A model generated the notes under the pieces. The model worked only from the letters and a program-made list of their open reading frames with translations. It searched no databases and was not told the origin of the DNA. A stretch of DNA of 64,000 nt, taken from Streptomyces rugosispiralis (GTDB lineage: Bacteria > Actinomycetota > Actinomycetes > Streptomycetales > Streptomycetaceae). Shown here in pieces: positions 26,143 through 34,806 of this stretch; within the stretch, counting starts at the first letter, position 1, and every line of letters starts with the position of its first letter. Where the stretch lies: positions 1-64,000 of the forward strand of contig NZ_JANIAA010000050.1 of the NCBI RefSeq assembly GCF_024505145.1, read 5' to 3'. The translations under genes and the position numbers were made by a program.

Positions 26143-28425
26143 ATGGCCCGCCTGACCTTCGACGACATCTATCACGTCTCTTTCAGCAGTCTCGGAGCCG
26201 CGGCCGACGACTGGAAGGAGATGGTCGACCAGCTCGATACCCTGGCCACCGACGCCGTTGACGGCATGGTGAAGCAGGCCGACGCCGCCCGCTGGGCAGG
26301 CGTCAATTCCGACGTCACCAGACCGTTCGTACGCAAGGCGGCCAAGGAGATCCGCGACGCCCACACTGAAGCCAAGGGCGTTTGGAGCATGCTCCGGGAC
26401 GCGCACTCGGACCTCGTCTCGGTGCAGTCGGACCTCAAGAAGCTCGTGGATGTGGAGGCCAAGAACAAGAACGTCCGCGTCACAGGCTTGGACGACGGCA
26501 CGGTGTACTGCGTCTATCTGCATCAGCGCGGAGACAGCGACCAGCGCACACAGAAGCAACTCGACTATCTGGACGACCTCGCGAGCCGGATCAGCAACCT
26601 GATCGCCAAGGCGGACGAGATCGACAACTCTGTGGCCGGCGCCCTGAAGAAGATCCACGGCAACGACAGCCACAACTTCGGCCATGCGAAATACGATTCC
26701 CTGGACGACGTCCAAGCCGAGCGCGCGGTCCAGCTGGCGCGGAAGAGCCTCACCAAGTACAAGCACGGCGAAGAGCTGAGCACCAAGGAACTCACGGAGC
26801 TCAAGCAACTCCTGTCGGACAACGCCAAGGACCGCGAGTTCACGGTCGACTTCTACAAGGCTCTGGGGCCCAAGGACGCGCTCCGCTTCGAGGCGCAAAT
26901 CGCCATCGACGCCTCGGCGGAGGGAGACAAGACACAGCTCAAGCTGGCGCACAGCATTCAAACAAGCATGGGTGTGGCCCTGGCGACCGCGACCGATCCG
27001 CCCTCCGGGAAGGACAACCCCGACACCGCCTTCCGGGAGAACAAGGACTACCTCGGCAAGGCGTGGCAGTCAGAGCTCAAACGAGTCGGCCGAAACAAAC
27101 TCGAGTTGGGCATCGGGTTCGACCACGCCGAGCCCGTTGGCTATCAGGCCCTCTCGTCCTTGCTGCGGCACGGAAACTACGACAAAAGCTTCCTCGTCCC
27201 CGTCGCCGAGGACATGGTCACCATCGAACGAAAAGGTGGCGGCTGGCCCATTCCGGACCAGTTCAACGGCGAGAATGACTTCGGCCTCAACCTCGACAAA
27301 AAGGGCGGCCCCGGCTGGGACCCGATGACCGGAGTCCTCGAGGCCTTCGGCCACAGCCCCGAGGCATCGACCGCCTTTTTCAACGGATCCACGGGCGAAG
27401 GCGCGCATGACGACCTCAAGAAGCTGAGCAATCTCGATTACTTCCTGGGCGATAAAGACGGGGAGAACGGTCGAGAATGGCCTTCAGACAAGACAAGCGG
27501 ATACATTCTGCCGGACGAAAAGAGCAAGACGTACGGGAAGGATGCACTCGGACATGCTCTCGAGTCCGCCACGACCGGCCGGGCGTATGACAGCGACGGT
27601 CCTTCGGTAAAGCACACCCAGGAACGGGCGGATCTTTTTACGACAATTGTCGACAAACTCGGCGCGAACCCTGGGCTGATCAAGACGGACGGCGAACTGG
27701 CGCCGATCGCCGACAGTCTCGGCAATATGTCAGCCGAGTACATGCATGACATCCAACGATCGATTGCCGGCGGCGACGAAAGTGGCTATATCGGCCATTT
27801 CGGCGCCGATGCCTACCTACAGGATGTCGAGAAGGGACATCTGAAGCAATTCCTGCGCGCTACCGCATGGGACCCCGACGCCTATGCCTCCATTACACAC
27901 GCCAGTCAGGCGGTGACCACGGAAATGATGCGCGATGCGCTGGCCGACCCCGGGGGCGAGCCCCCCGCGAGTGTCGCCGCTCGGGCAACCACTCCCGGAT
28001 CAACCATCGCCGGCATCACAGCCGTCGGCCAGGCTGACGCGATAGCCGCCGCAGATGACAGCGTGGAAAAGATCAATCAGTACAACGAGAAGCTGGAGAC
28101 AGGAAACAAATGGGTATCCCGCATTGTTGAAATGGGGGTTGGCAAAATTCCCGTGGCCGGCGATGCGGTCGGCTGGGTAGCCGAAGACATCCAGGAGTCC
28201 GTGGTCAGTCACTACACCAAGGACCCGACAGAAGCAGCCCAGCAGATCACAGAAAACCGAGAGGATTACCTGGATGGCGAACGCGAGGAGACCGGGCAGT
28301 CCATGAAGCAAGCCGCACGCACTGCGGCGCAACAAGCCGGCCTCCCCGACGGCAAGATCAGCGGCGTGGTTGACGATGTATACAGTGCATCTAATGTGGC
28401 GTTCTCCGACGGAAAGGCCAGGTAA
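26143..28425 (+). CDS. Large ESX-associated protein of unknown function, candidate secreted effector (cassette A)
   Basis: The 760 aa protein has a helical N-terminal region (about 1-120, charged heptad-like helices such as EMVDQLDTLATDAVDGMVKQ) that resembles the targeting domain of long ESX substrates. A large alpha-rich middle follows. A glycine-containing hydrophobic segment (MGVGKIPVAGDAVGW) near residue 665 recalls the amphipathic stretch of polymorphic-toxin-like and LXG-like proteins. No catalytic motif is visible to me. There is no signal peptide, consistent with type VII export. It lies between the WXG-like gene and an anchored-protein gene. Codon third positions are less uniformly G/C than in the housekeeping genes. 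Confidence 0.78.
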   Translation: MARLTFDDIYHVSFSSLGAAADDWKEMVDQLDTLATDAVDGMVKQADAARWAGVNSDVTRPFVRKAAKEIRDAHTEAKGVWSMLRDAHSDLVSVQSDLKKLVDVEAKNKNVRVTGLDDGTVYCVYLHQRGDSDQRTQKQLDYLDDLASRISNLIAKADEIDNSVAGALKKIHGNDSHNFGHAKYDSLDDVQAERAVQLARKSLTKYKHGEELSTKELTELKQLLSDNAKDREFTVDFYKALGPKDALRFEAQIAIDASAEGDKTQLKLAHSIQTSMGVALATATDPPSGKDNPDTAFRENKDYLGKAWQSELKRVGRNKLELGIGFDHAEPVGYQALSSLLRHGNYDKSFLVPVAEDMVTIERKGGGWPIPDQFNGENDFGLNLDKKGGPGWDPMTGVLEAFGHSPEASTAFFNGSTGEGAHDDLKKLSNLDYFLGDKDGENGREWPSDKTSGYILPDEKSKTYGKDALGHALESATTGRAYDSDGPSVKHTQERADLFTTIVDKLGANPGLIKTDGELAPIADSLGNMSAEYMHDIQRSIAGGDESGYIGHFGADAYLQDVEKGHLKQFLRATAWDPDAYASITHASQAVTTEMMRDALADPGGEPPASVAARATTPGSTIAGITAVGQADAIAAADDSVEKINQYNEKLETGNKWVSRIVEMGVGKIPVAGDAVGWVAEDIQESVVSHYTKDPTEAAQQITENREDYLDGEREETGQSMKQAARTAAQQAGLPDGKISGVVDDVYSASNVAFSDGKAR

Positions 28426-28430
28426 ACAGA

Positions 28431-29111
28431 GTGCCCCCCGCTTCGATGTCACCCAAGGTACTGAGGTCGAGACCGGGCAAAATCATCGTCGCCGCACTCG
28501 CTCTGGCTCTCCTCAGCGCGGGGGCATGGTGGGTGTCGACTGATCGACGCTCGGATGACGACGCGCTAGAGATCCCGTCCCGAGTCTGCCTCGAACGTAT
28601 CCCAGGCAAAAGCGTGGCACCTCTGCTTCCCGCCAAAGGACCGAAACTTGAGGAAGATACTTCCGGCTTTTCAAAGCCGACCCCTGGGTTCAATGGGGAG
28701 TGCGTCTTGAAGGTCGGGGACGAGGAGGTGGGGGTCGGATTTACTCGGATACCGGGTAATAAATACACACGCAGCCACGTCCAGAGCCGAGGAACACCAG
28801 TCTCCCTCGGTGATGCATACGGCACCATGACTGACAAGAATAGAATCAGGCTCTACGTACCCTGCCCATCTGCCCAATATCCGGAAGATCGACTGATTAT
28901 CTCAACAAATGCCGACGCCGCAGAGCAGGCAGACAGCTTCAGTCGAACAACTCATAAGTTGACGACGGCAGATAATGCATACCTCGCATTCACGGCAGAC
29001 GTGGCTCGCACCTTGTCTCGAGAATGGTTCAAGTGTCCAGGTGCCGCCGAGTTGCAGGGCGGGCCGGTAGCAGTCCAGTGGAATGACTCTCAATCCACTG
29101 GGTCCCATTGA
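28431..29111 (+). CDS. Single-span anchored extracytoplasmic protein (cassette A)
   Basis: The 226 aa protein starts at GTG 5 bp after the preceding stop. One hydrophobic segment (about residues 17-36, IIVAALALALLSAG) lacks a lipobox Cys, so it is a membrane anchor rather than a lipoprotein signal. The external part contains conserved-looking cysteines (in RVCLERIP, GECVLK, VPCPS and WFKCPG) that could form disulfides. The C-terminal half recurs as a truncated copy directly downstream. The function is unknown; an immunity or accessory role for the upstream large protein is possible. Its base composition is lower in GC than its surroundings. Confidence 0.75.
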   Translation: MPPASMSPKVLRSRPGKIIVAALALALLSAGAWWVSTDRRSDDDALEIPSRVCLERIPGKSVAPLLPAKGPKLEEDTSGFSKPTPGFNGECVLKVGDEEVGVGFTRIPGNKYTRSHVQSRGTPVSLGDAYGTMTDKNRIRLYVPCPSAQYPEDRLIISTNADAAEQADSFSRTTHKLTTADNAYLAFTADVARTLSREWFKCPGAAELQGGPVAVQWNDSQSTGSH

Positions 29112-29365
29112 CGGGAATTTCTTCCTTTGAAGCCATTCGCGCCACCGACCTCAAAGCACATCAATTCACTAGCCTCATCACCGTTGGCGCCAGCGTGGTC
29201 GAACAGGCCAAGGAATCACATCGACTGAATGAGTCGGGCAAGGAAATTCGTGCCCTTGCTGCTTTTGCTGGACAGACCGCACGGGACATGTCCCAAGGCT
29301 GGTTCAAATGCCCCGGTTCCGAAAGGCTTCCAGACGGGCCCGTAGCCATCCATTGGCATCAGTAG
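29108..29365 (+). pseudogene. Truncated duplicate of the preceding gene's C-terminal half
   Basis: An 85-codon open frame begins at a TTG overlapping the upstream stop codon and lacks any signal or anchor. Its end, RDMSQGWFKCPGSERLPDGP then VAIHW, matches the parent's RTLSREWFKCPGAAELQGGP then VAVQW, and the preceding 30 residues align as well. It is a diverged tandem copy missing the N-terminal half. The frame is open, so weak expression cannot be excluded, but an unexported fragment would be in the wrong compartment. Confidence 0.75.
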
Positions 29366-29478
29366 CTGGCCCTGTAGCCAACCAGACGCGGCCCAGCACG
29401 ACTTCATGACAAACGCTCTCAAGGCTCACCCGTACGCGGACGGGTCTCTCGCAGTCAATGGAGCCGACAGGAGAGATC

Positions 29479-30144
29479 GTGGTAAGCAATTTTCGTCTGA
29501 CTCTTGGGCGGCTGGCGGCCCTCGCCTGCACGTCCGTCATCGCCGTCACGGGCTGCGGCGGTGGCGACGACGAATCAGGGTCTCCGAAGCCGACCGCGGC
29601 GAAGCCGACCGCCGGTGCCGGGCTCATACCTGTGGCCCAAGCCTGCGGCGGTCTGTTCGACGCGGCCATCGCCAAGGAGGCTCGGGAGCCGAACGGCCCC
29701 AGCAAGGTCTATCCGGTCAAGACCGAGGGCACCGACCAAGTCGCGAAGGTGCTGGAGGATGAGTCGGCCAGGAGAAGCACGCCAGAGGACCTCTGCACCT
29801 TGACGGACAAGGCTGACGGCAAGGAACTGCTCGCCATCACCGTGGCGTGGACCCCCCACTCGCCCCCGTCGGGTCGGTCGGTGCACTACACGACCACCGT
29901 CGGTCCGGAGGATGCCGGCAGGCTTCTCGTCACGTGCGATATCGGCAGCGGTGGCGAAAAGGGATCGGCAGAGCGTTCCCTGGAGTTCGCCATGCGCGAC
30001 TACTTCACCATCAGCGACCACTCGCATGCCAAGCTGCTCATCGCCTCGGCGAAACAGATAACGTCGACGTTGGACTGCCGGGAAGATCCCCAATATCCGG
30101 ATGCGAAGGTTGTCGCACCGCCGCCGAAACGGGGACTCCGGTAG
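29479..30144 (+). CDS. Secreted lipoprotein, function unknown
   Basis: From the GTG at 29479 (AGGAGAG site directly upstream) the protein is 221 aa with a lipoprotein signal peptide ending in a VTGC lipobox and a Gly/Asp/Pro linker. The mature part contains paired cysteines (QACGGLF, DLCTLTD, VTCDIG, LDCRED) and ends with a helix, KLLIASAKQITSTL. It resembles many streptomycete small lipoproteins near ESX genes but no named family I can give. An ATG at 29458 is in frame but lacks a site. A strong hairpin follows the stop. Confidence 0.8.
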   Translation: MVSNFRLTLGRLAALACTSVIAVTGCGGGDDESGSPKPTAAKPTAGAGLIPVAQACGGLFDAAIAKEAREPNGPSKVYPVKTEGTDQVAKVLEDESARRSTPEDLCTLTDKADGKELLAITVAWTPHSPPSGRSVHYTTTVGPEDAGRLLVTCDIGSGGEKGSAERSLEFAMRDYFTISDHSHAKLLIASAKQITSTLDCREDPQYPDAKVVAPPPKRGLR

Positions 30145-30149
30145 AACGT

Positions 30150-30197
30150 GAACATGGGGGTGGGCAACCGCTGAAGCGGTTGCCCACCCCCATGTTC
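30150..30197. terminator. Very strong bidirectional terminator hairpin
   Basis: A perfect 22-bp inverted repeat (30150-30171 with 30176-30197) closes on a TGAA loop. It lies between the stop of the plus-strand lipoprotein gene (30144) and the stop of the minus-strand WXG100 gene (30212), so it separates the two converging transcripts. Confidence 0.9.
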
Positions 30198-30211
30198 TTG
30201 CGACCGCACCC

Positions 30212-30523
30212 TCAGAAGGTGATGTCCTGGAACAGCTGGGCCGACTTCTTGTCGGTCGCGTGGTAGTCCATGCTGCCGGTCCTGACCTTGGTCGCCACCT
30301 CTTTGAGCGTGGTCTCGATGTGGTTGGCGCGCGTCTTGAACTGCCTCTCGGCGGCGAGCATCATCTGGTGAGCCTCGCCCTCCCAACCGTCGGTGACGGC
30401 CTTGACCGCGGCGATGATGGTCTCGATCTGCTGGCTCACCACCCTGGCGCCGCGCTCGAGGTCACCGGCGGTGTCCTCGAGCGAGTTGTATGTGACCTTG
30501 ATGTCCATCCCGTCACCGGACAC
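30212..30523 (-). CDS. esxA: WXG100 secreted protein (EsxA-like)
   Basis: The 103 aa protein is a helical hairpin with WEG at the turn (DGWEGEAH), the WXG100 signature, and a C-terminal YHATD that fits the YxxxD/E type VII export signal. It should form a dimer with the neighbouring WXG100 protein and be exported by EccC. I chose the GTG at 30523 for its upstream G-rich tract; an ATG at 30508 is possible. The esxA/esxB naming follows the S. coelicolor esxBA gene order and is tentative. Confidence 0.9.
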   Translation of the reverse strand: MSGDGMDIKVTYNSLEDTAGDLERGARVVSQQIETIIAAVKAVTDGWEGEAHQMMLAAERQFKTRANHIETTLKEVATKVRTGSMDYHATDKKSAQLFQDITF

Positions 30524-30621
30524 TTGTGTTCCACCCCTCGTGGTGTCTTGATGGTTGTCGATCGTTACTGCCGTAAGGGCCAGCCCTCGCAAAGACCTGT
30601 CGCGATGGCGCCCTCAGCCGA

Positions 30622-30996
30622 CTAGAACTGGTCGACCTTGCTGTGGGCCAGGCCATCCGCACCACTGCCGAGGTGCCCGCCCGCCGCGCTGCCATTGACG
30701 TCAACGCTGCGGAGCTGCGATGCGATCTCGGTGTCGTTGGCACCGCCGGAACGGTGCGTGAGCTGCACCGCCTCGTGAATGTTGACGATCAGCTGACGCA
30801 GGGCCTCATGATCCTCGTTGAGGCTCATCTGCGCCCTTCGGAACGCGCTTCCGCCCTGACCGGTCCACGCCGCCTCCACCGTGTCAATGGCGTTGATCAG
30901 CGTGCGCAGGTTCTGCGAGAGGTCCTCGCTGACGCGGCCGAGGTCGCCCTCGAACTTCTTGAAATGTGCGTCGCTAATCCGCTGCGAGCCCGACAT
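30622..30996 (-). CDS. esxB: WXG100 secreted protein (EsxB-like)
   Basis: The 124 aa protein has WTG at the helix turn (EAAWTGQGG), flanked by two long amphipathic helices, with a Gly/Ser-rich tail. The ATG at 30996 follows a GGAAGGTGGAAAG site; an in-frame GTG/ATG 18 bases upstream is less likely. It lies 98 bp upstream of the other WXG100 gene on the same strand, as expected of a heterodimer pair. No YxxxD/E signal is visible here; the partner carries it. Confidence 0.9.
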   Translation of the reverse strand: MSGSQRISDAHFKKFEGDLGRVSEDLSQNLRTLINAIDTVEAAWTGQGGSAFRRAQMSLNEDHEALRQLIVNIHEAVQLTHRSGGANDTEIASQLRSVDVNGSAAGGHLGSGADGLAHSKVDQF

Positions 30997-31128
30997 CTTT
31001 CCACCTTCCCCCATGATGTGTTGGCGAGCCGAGCTGGGGTTTCTTTCGTCAGCTCACCACTCTGTGGAGTTTCCTACCCGACATGGCAGGAAGCGTATAG
31101 CTGTAGTTGGTGCTGGTGCTGGTGCTGG

Positions 31129-32373
31129 TTACGGCCTGGCCATCGTGCCACCACGACGCCGTACGACGGTGAAGGCGACCGCGGCCCCGACGACCACGAC
31201 AACACCCGCACCCAAGGCGACCCAAAGCGTCGTATTGCCGCCGTCGTCGCTCGCTTTGGCCTCCGCTGCGGGTTTCTTGGCGGCTTGCTCATCCGATGCG
31301 GGGGGTTGTGAGGCGTCCCCCGCCGACTCAGACGCCGACTCGGAAGGCTTTGGTTTCGTCGCTCCCTCACGAGCGAGCAACGGATTGGTGTTGGCCGGCC
31401 CCGGGTCCCCCTCGCCATCGAGGAGCACCTTGCGAGGCCGAACCGAGCCATACCCGAGGTAACTGCTCGGGATGTCACCGGCCTTGGGCTTCGCGGCGGT
31501 CTGCATCATGACGCGGAGAACCTGGTTGTTGGTCCACTCGGGGTGCTTGGACCAGATCAGGGCGGCGGAGGCGGAGGTGATGGCGGTGGCTTGGCTGGTG
31601 CCACGAGACGTGCAGACATTATTCCCGCAGCGTATGGGGATCTCATCCCCGATTGCGACCAGCCCTACCTGATCGCCTGAGTTCGACCACTTCGTTGCCT
31701 TGCCTTCACGGTCGATCGCACCCACACCCACGACACCTGGAAATCCAGCAGGATAGGCCACTTCATTGGCCTTGTCACCGACATTTCCTACGGAAGCAAA
31801 AATCAGACTGCCTTTTTTGATGGCATATTTGACAGCTGAGAGCGTCCGTGGGAGCTGACTGCTTACGGCATCTGACCCTTGCGAGACATTGATGACTTGT
31901 GCCCCATGGTCCGCCGCGTACCGAATGGCCCGGCCCACGTTCCCGTCCGCAGAGTCGACCCTTGCGTCCAGCACATCCTTTACAGGAAGGATCTTGGCTT
32001 CAGGAGCCAGTCCTTGAATGCCACCGCCAGCTCCGGTGCCAGCGATCAGAGCGGCGATGTTTGTTCCGTGACCGTCCGTGTCTTTATGCGCACCCGTTGG
32101 GTTATGCGACATATCCGCGCCTTCGAGCACTTGCCCCTGGAGCTCGGGCAACGATGCCTTAACGCCCGTGTCGACAACGGCGACGGTGACCCCCTTGCCC
32201 TTACTCACCTTCCACATGTCGTCGGCCTGCATGTCCTTCAGGTACCACTGCTGAGAGCTGATGTCCTGTGCAGCTGCCGCGGGCGCGATACCACCCACCG
32301 CCATGAGTCCGGCTCCGAGCGCTGCCAGACCCGACAGGGAGCGCCGCCGCGCTCCGTACTTCTGAAGTGGCAT
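31129..32373 (-). CDS. mycP: Mycosin-type subtilisin protease, variant copy beside esxBA
   Basis: The 414 aa protein has a signal peptide (about 1-35, ends APAAAAQ), an S8 domain with catalytic Asp in VAVVDTGV, His in DTDGHGTNIA and Ser in SRGTSQATA, the oxyanion Asn in SVGNVGD, a polar linker and a C-terminal membrane span (about 384-405) before RRRGG. That layout is mycosin. It differs from the second mycosin (38172-39431), which has the more usual GTSFSAP around the serine. The ATG at 32373 follows a GAGGAGA site. Its position next to the WXG100 genes suggests a dedicated partner of that segment. Confidence 0.9.
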   Translation of the reverse strand: MPLQKYGARRRSLSGLAALGAGLMAVGGIAPAAAAQDISSQQWYLKDMQADDMWKVSKGKGVTVAVVDTGVKASLPELQGQVLEGADMSHNPTGAHKDTDGHGTNIAALIAGTGAGGGIQGLAPEAKILPVKDVLDARVDSADGNVGRAIRYAADHGAQVINVSQGSDAVSSQLPRTLSAVKYAIKKGSLIFASVGNVGDKANEVAYPAGFPGVVGVGAIDREGKATKWSNSGDQVGLVAIGDEIPIRCGNNVCTSRGTSQATAITSASAALIWSKHPEWTNNQVLRVMMQTAAKPKAGDIPSSYLGYGSVRPRKVLLDGEGDPGPANTNPLLAREGATKPKPSESASESAGDASQPPASDEQAAKKPAAEAKASDDGGNTTLWVALGAGVVVVVGAAVAFTVVRRRGGTMARP

Positions 32374-32414
32374 AGATGAGTGCTCTCCTCGGCATTGCAC
32401 AGGGATCTGTCGAT

Positions 32415-33986
32415 CTACTCGATGACCGGCGGGACCGTGTCACGCCGTCCGCCCGACCAGCTCTCTTCGTCTTCCTGAAGGTAATCGGGCCTGGAGCCAG
32501 AGGGTTCCGAGCCGTTCGGGGCTGCCCTGCCAGACCGCGGCATCGACTCGGACTTCCCCTGGTCGCCCCGCACAAGCCCGGATCCCCCGGAGGTGAACTC
32601 GGACTGCGCTCCGCGCCCAGAACGCGTACCGCTGACGGGACCTCCCGACTCCGATGCGAGCCGCCGACCCTGGCCACCGTTGCTCCCGGGCGCGTGCGTA
32701 CCCCCATCAGCGGGCACGCCGCCCGTGCCCAGGGGACCACGCCTGGGAGGGATGCCGTGTTCGTCTCCGACGACCGTGCCCTTCGGCAAACGCTGCCCAT
32801 TCGCGTTGTTCGGTCCTCGTGGACTGTCCACGGTCCCACCCGGCTCTGAGGCGAGCCGTCGGCCCGGCCCGCCGTTCGCAGGCGAAGGCGTGCCTTTGAA
32901 GCCGTGCGTGGCGGGTCCCATCGGCCCACGCCTCATGAGTCCTTGTTCTTCGCCGATAACCCTGCCCCGGGGAATCCGCGGAGTGTTGGTTTGCCCCGGT
33001 GGGCGAGCCTGTTGCCCGCCGTGAATACCGTCAGGCAACCCAGTTCGAGGAAGTCCTGTCGGCCGAGGCTGCTTTGCCACGCCTTGGTAAGGAGGGAGGG
33101 GCTCGCGTACGGGGTTGCCCCCACCGCGCATAGGCGGCGGGGCGCTTGGCAGGAACGGCCTGGGTCCGTTTGGCACCACAGGATTCACATGCTGCTCGGG
33201 CGCATTCTGCGGTGGCGAAGCAGGAAGCCTGCTTCGGTCGATGACGTCAGGCGAGGGTAGCGTGTTCGTGGAGTCAATGCTGGTCCTGACATCTGGCACA
33301 ACATCCGGCAGCCCCTCCACGCCCAAGTTGCCGTGTCCTGTGGAGGCCACTCCTGGGTGCTGGACTAGGCCCGGCCCATCAGTGGAATCAGAACGAGCTG
33401 CGAACGGCACAGCGGAAGCTGTGCTTTGCCCAACTGTGTTTCCGTTCGCGGACGGCGATGCACCCGAGAGCCCGGGATTACCTTCGAAGTAGTTCCCGAA
33501 CTCAGCAGGAAGCGGCGGAAAATTCGGCTCCTCGAGATTGTTGATCTCCGTGTAAGCCGTCTCGTAATACGAGTCCAGCCTGTCCATCTGCTGGAGCGCT
33601 TCCAGGTGGTGCTTATCCGCGACCACCTTTTCCGCATCGGTCTTGTGCTTCTTGTCATCGGCCGCCGTCGGGGCCGGCATCGCTGCCTTGACCTCGGTCA
33701 GGCCCTGGCCCGCGGCAGTCATGTGTATGCCGACGAGCAGGGTGTAGTCGGCCATCATGTAGGTCTGCTTGGCCACCTCACGACCCCACTCGCGGAAGGC
33801 GTCGGCGCCCTCGCCCTCCCAGTGCACCCGCTCGGCGTGTGCCTTGAGCTCCTCCGCGATGGCACTGATGTCGTCGAAGGCAGCCGACAGAGCGGCCCCG
33901 ACGTCGGTCAGTGCGTCGGGCTTCGCGGTCGCGACCATGTTGTAGAGCTCGTCGTGCGACCGATCCTCGAACTTCCCTCCGGCCAT
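32415..33986 (-). CDS. WXG-domain protein with long Pro/Gly-rich tail, probable ESX substrate
   Basis: The 523 aa protein has an N-terminal helical domain of about 170 residues with HWEGEGADAF (a WXG-type turn) and a tail of about 350 residues rich in Pro, Gly, Arg and Asn with many short low-complexity segments. This is similar in layout to mycobacterial PPE/EspB-like substrates. No signal peptide is present. ATG at 33986 follows AAGG. It sits upstream of the mycosin (41-bp gap) and 14 bp downstream of the 152 aa protein, so it belongs to the same transcript. A cell-surface or structural role is inferred only from composition. Confidence 0.82.
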   Translation of the reverse strand: MAGGKFEDRSHDELYNMVATAKPDALTDVGAALSAAFDDISAIAEELKAHAERVHWEGEGADAFREWGREVAKQTYMMADYTLLVGIHMTAAGQGLTEVKAAMPAPTAADDKKHKTDAEKVVADKHHLEALQQMDRLDSYYETAYTEINNLEEPNFPPLPAEFGNYFEGNPGLSGASPSANGNTVGQSTASAVPFAARSDSTDGPGLVQHPGVASTGHGNLGVEGLPDVVPDVRTSIDSTNTLPSPDVIDRSRLPASPPQNAPEQHVNPVVPNGPRPFLPSAPPPMRGGGNPVREPLPPYQGVAKQPRPTGLPRTGLPDGIHGGQQARPPGQTNTPRIPRGRVIGEEQGLMRRGPMGPATHGFKGTPSPANGGPGRRLASEPGGTVDSPRGPNNANGQRLPKGTVVGDEHGIPPRRGPLGTGGVPADGGTHAPGSNGGQGRRLASESGGPVSGTRSGRGAQSEFTSGGSGLVRGDQGKSESMPRSGRAAPNGSEPSGSRPDYLQEDEESWSGGRRDTVPPVIE

Positions 33987-34000
33987 CTACCTTCTCCCCC

Positions 34001-34459
34001 TCACAGCGCGTCGCCCCCGACCTCTTTGCCGCCGTGATTCCCAGTCTGACCCGCGTGCTTCTCGGGCTCGCGGTAGTACTTCCGGGTACGTGTCTGGATC
34101 TCCCGCATTCGACGGGCCTGTTCGGCGTCCATGCCGTCGAAGCCGCGCTCGGCGACGATCGCCATGAGGCCCATGGCCTCGATCTGGTCGCCGAAGGACT
34201 TGGACAGGGTCTCCAGTCGCGCGTGGACCTTCTCGTAGAGGTTGGCCAGGTCGTCAGCGGAGGTGAACCCAGTGCCCGAGCCGTACGCGTCCCGGGTGAT
34301 GAACTGTTCCGAGATCGTCTTGCGCGATGCCGGGGACTTATCAAGGTCAGTCAGGACCTTGTCCAGGCGCGTCTTGAACTTGGCAAGCGTCTCGGCTTCC
34401 TTGACCAGCTTCTTGCCGAACGGCGTCTGTGGCTCAGACCCCGGCTCTATGGGCCTCAC
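34001..34459 (-). CDS. Small helical ESX-associated protein
   Basis: The 152 aa protein is almost entirely helical and charged, with GFDGMDAEQARRMREIQ near the middle and a C-terminal YREPE that fits the YxxxD/E export signal. The GTG start (34459) has a GGGAGGG site. It lies 14 bp upstream of the WXG-domain protein and is probably its secretion partner, as with PE/PPE pairs. No named family is recognised. Confidence 0.78.
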   Translation of the reverse strand: MRPIEPGSEPQTPFGKKLVKEAETLAKFKTRLDKVLTDLDKSPASRKTISEQFITRDAYGSGTGFTSADDLANLYEKVHARLETLSKSFGDQIEAMGLMAIVAERGFDGMDAEQARRMREIQTRTRKYYREPEKHAGQTGNHGGKEVGGDAL

Positions 34460-34806
34460 GCTGTCCCTCCCCGTATGACACCAACGATGTCCTAAGCCAC
34501 TCTATCCACCAGCGTTGGACACCCCAACTGCCCCGCAGCCGTGGGCCGTCGACGGTTCAGTAACGGTCTGCTCCCCCAAACGATGCATACGAGGCATACG
34601 TCACACCCGATGACACTAACGACTTCATCACAGACGCACATGAGTACGCATACCTATTTCGCAGGACGACGGCACAGGTATGCGGACTGACACGACCGTC
34701 CCTGACCTCGCCGACCCCAGCAGTTGTGCGGCTGTGCGCGACTGGAGGCGGCTCGGAGTGCCAAGGTCAGGTCCCGCGTGTCCGGACCCACACCATGAGC
34801 GGCCCG
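34460..34806. other. Intergenic stretch, no gene recognised
   Basis: Between the decayed lipoprotein copy and the 34001-34459 gene I see no supported coding sequence. A promoter for the 34459-to-30212 transcript would have to be here, but no reliable -10/-35 pair can be named. It is noticeably lower in GC than flanking coding DNA. Confidence 0.4.

Noticed and set aside
31105..31128. Short hexamer repeat (TGGTGC-type) after the mycosin stop codon
   Set aside because: About four copies only, no symmetry and no link to a gene end signal that could be supported.
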